47,785 bases of DNA from NCBI GenBank assembly GCA_035937155.1, contig DASYVJ010000002.1, positions 1 to 47,785 on the forward strand, read 5' to 3'. The stretch is from Palsa-870 sp035937155 (GTDB lineage: Bacteria; Chloroflexota; Dormibacteria; Dormibacterales; Dormibacteraceae). Below are positions 47,442 through 47,785 of this stretch, one piece after another. The stretch's first letter is position 1, and every line of letters starts with the position of its first letter. The notes under the pieces are model-generated. The model was not told the origin of the DNA and ran no database searches. It saw only the letters and a program-made list of their open reading frames with translations. The position numbers and the translations under genes are program-made.

Positions 47442-47478
47442 CCCTCTCCCGCAAAGCGGGAGAGGGCGAGGGTGAGGG
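47442..47478. repeat. 11-bp perfect hairpin with GGGTGAGGG tail
   Basis: CCCTCTCCCGC-AAA-GCGGGAGAGGG followed by CGAGGGTGAGGG. Similar GC-rich palindromes recur in many bacterial genomes. The tail resembles the GGGTGGGGG end of the five-copy repeat, so it may be a one-hairpin relative. It lies in the 254-nt gap between DUF6220 and the DUF222-type gene. Confidence 0.55.
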
Positions 47479-47519
47479 CCGCCAAAGCAGTAATTTCTGC
47501 GGCTTTGCCTGTTAACGTA

Positions 47520-47548
47520 TTGACCGTCGAACATTTGTTTGGTAGACT
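47520..47548 (+). promoter_or_regulatory. Promoter with LexA (SOS)-like box in the spacer
   Basis: TTGACC (47520-47525), a 17-nt spacer and TAGACT (47543-47548) form a good promoter. The predicted start site is the A of ATG 47555. The spacer is almost entirely TCGAACATTTGTTTGG (47527-47542), which matches the actinobacterial LexA box (TCGAAC-N4-GTTCGA) except at two right-arm bases. A repressor bound there would block RNA polymerase. Confidence 0.65.
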
Positions 47549-47554
47549 CCCTTT

Positions 47555-47785
47555 ATGTCGGGGCAAGGGGAAGTCTGCCTGGAGGATGTCGAGGCAATAG
47601 TCCGCGCCTTTCTCGGTCGAGAGCAGCGCGGAGGCGTCGACATGAAGCGGTACCGAGGAATCATTGAAGCCCTCGACGGTGACTTCGCCTCCGAGGCTCG
47701 TGACGCCCAGAAGTCGGGAGCTCACCTGGTCGGCGGCAACATCACCGCCGCCTCGTGGATCGCCCGGACCTGCGACATGTCAGTC
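47555..47785 (+). CDS. DUF222/13E12-type protein (HNH endonuclease family), N-terminal fragment
   Basis: The frame is open from ATG 47555 to the window end (77 codons). The final stretch NITAASWIARTCDMSV resembles the conserved start of DUF222 domains, which usually precede an HNH nuclease domain, as in the mycobacterial 13E12 repeat family. The HNH part would lie outside the window, so the nuclease assignment is inference. No Shine-Dalgarno is present; the promoter geometry suggests a leaderless mRNA. An alternative start is the in-frame ATG at 47642. Confidence 0.6.
   Translation, partial: MSGQGEVCLEDVEAIVRAFLGREQRGGVDMKRYRGIIEALDGDFASEARDAQKSGAHLVGGNITAASWIARTCDMSV

Noticed and set aside
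1..47785. Prophage, CRISPR array, restriction-modification or toxin-antitoxin system
   Set aside because: No regularly spaced direct repeats, integrase, phage structural genes, cas genes or paired small toxin genes were seen. The only nuclease-like candidate is the partial DUF222-type gene at the end.

Overview
This is a high-GC chromosomal segment from a free-living aerobic bacterium. GTG/TTG starts, a LexA-like box of the actinobacterial type, F420-type LLM oxidoreductase, DUF1684, MarP-like protease and DUF222 genes all point to the Actinomycetota/Chloroflexota side of Terrabacteria. A Dormibacterota-like lineage is my best guess, by gestalt only; no 16S or marker gene is present. I see no phage, integrase, insertion sequence or CRISPR array.

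Layout. (1) 1-2754: edge of a sugar ABC uptake operon (ATPase fragment, xylose/ChvE-type binding lipoprotein) divergent from a ROK regulator, with a 12-bp inverted repeat between them. (2) 2821-4985: potassium channel, a membrane protein and an anchored cupredoxin-like protein. (3) 5158-12804: one tightly packed plus-strand operon. It runs from a FedA-like membrane protein through a DUF929 thioredoxin-like protein, VKOR and CtaG into cystathionine beta-synthase, cystathionine gamma-lyase/synthase and IlvD. (4) 13047-20569: branched-chain amino acid synthesis, with leuCD divergent from an ilvB-ilvN-ilvC-leuA-pheA operon. The operon is preceded by a 28-codon Leu/Val/Ile-rich leader peptide and a terminator with a mutually exclusive antiterminator arm. 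(5) 20857-24734: HTH-TPR regulator and a fused E1 alpha/beta 2-oxoacid dehydrogenase that begins at an unusual CTG. (6) 24738-34043: SppA, isocitrate lyase, a tiny Cys-rich ORF, LysR, LLM oxidoreductase, DUF1684, DUF5671, Trm112-like and MarP-like genes. (7) 34147-39439: a split cytochrome c oxidase locus (ctaC-ctaD minus; subunit IV-ctaE-cupredoxin plus) and two coupled lipoprotein prolyl isomerases. (8) 39516-47785: MFS transporter, orphan xanthine/CO dehydrogenase-type large subunit, tRNA-Val/Glu/Gly, DUF3224, a DedA-RDD fusion, an APC permease with a USP-like tail, small membrane proteins, and the start of a DUF222-type gene under a LexA-like box.

Most notable signals. The first is the complete ilvB attenuator, paired with a LeuA that lacks its leucine-sensing domain. 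The second is a previously unnamed ~45-55 nt double-hairpin repeat present five times; four copies abut gene stop codons and one is translated in frame inside ilvN. The third is the copper/thiol operon, which looks like a maturation module for the oxidase encoded 26 kb away. The fourth is a recurring pattern of -10 boxes 6-8 nt upstream of start codons, suggesting frequent leaderless transcription.
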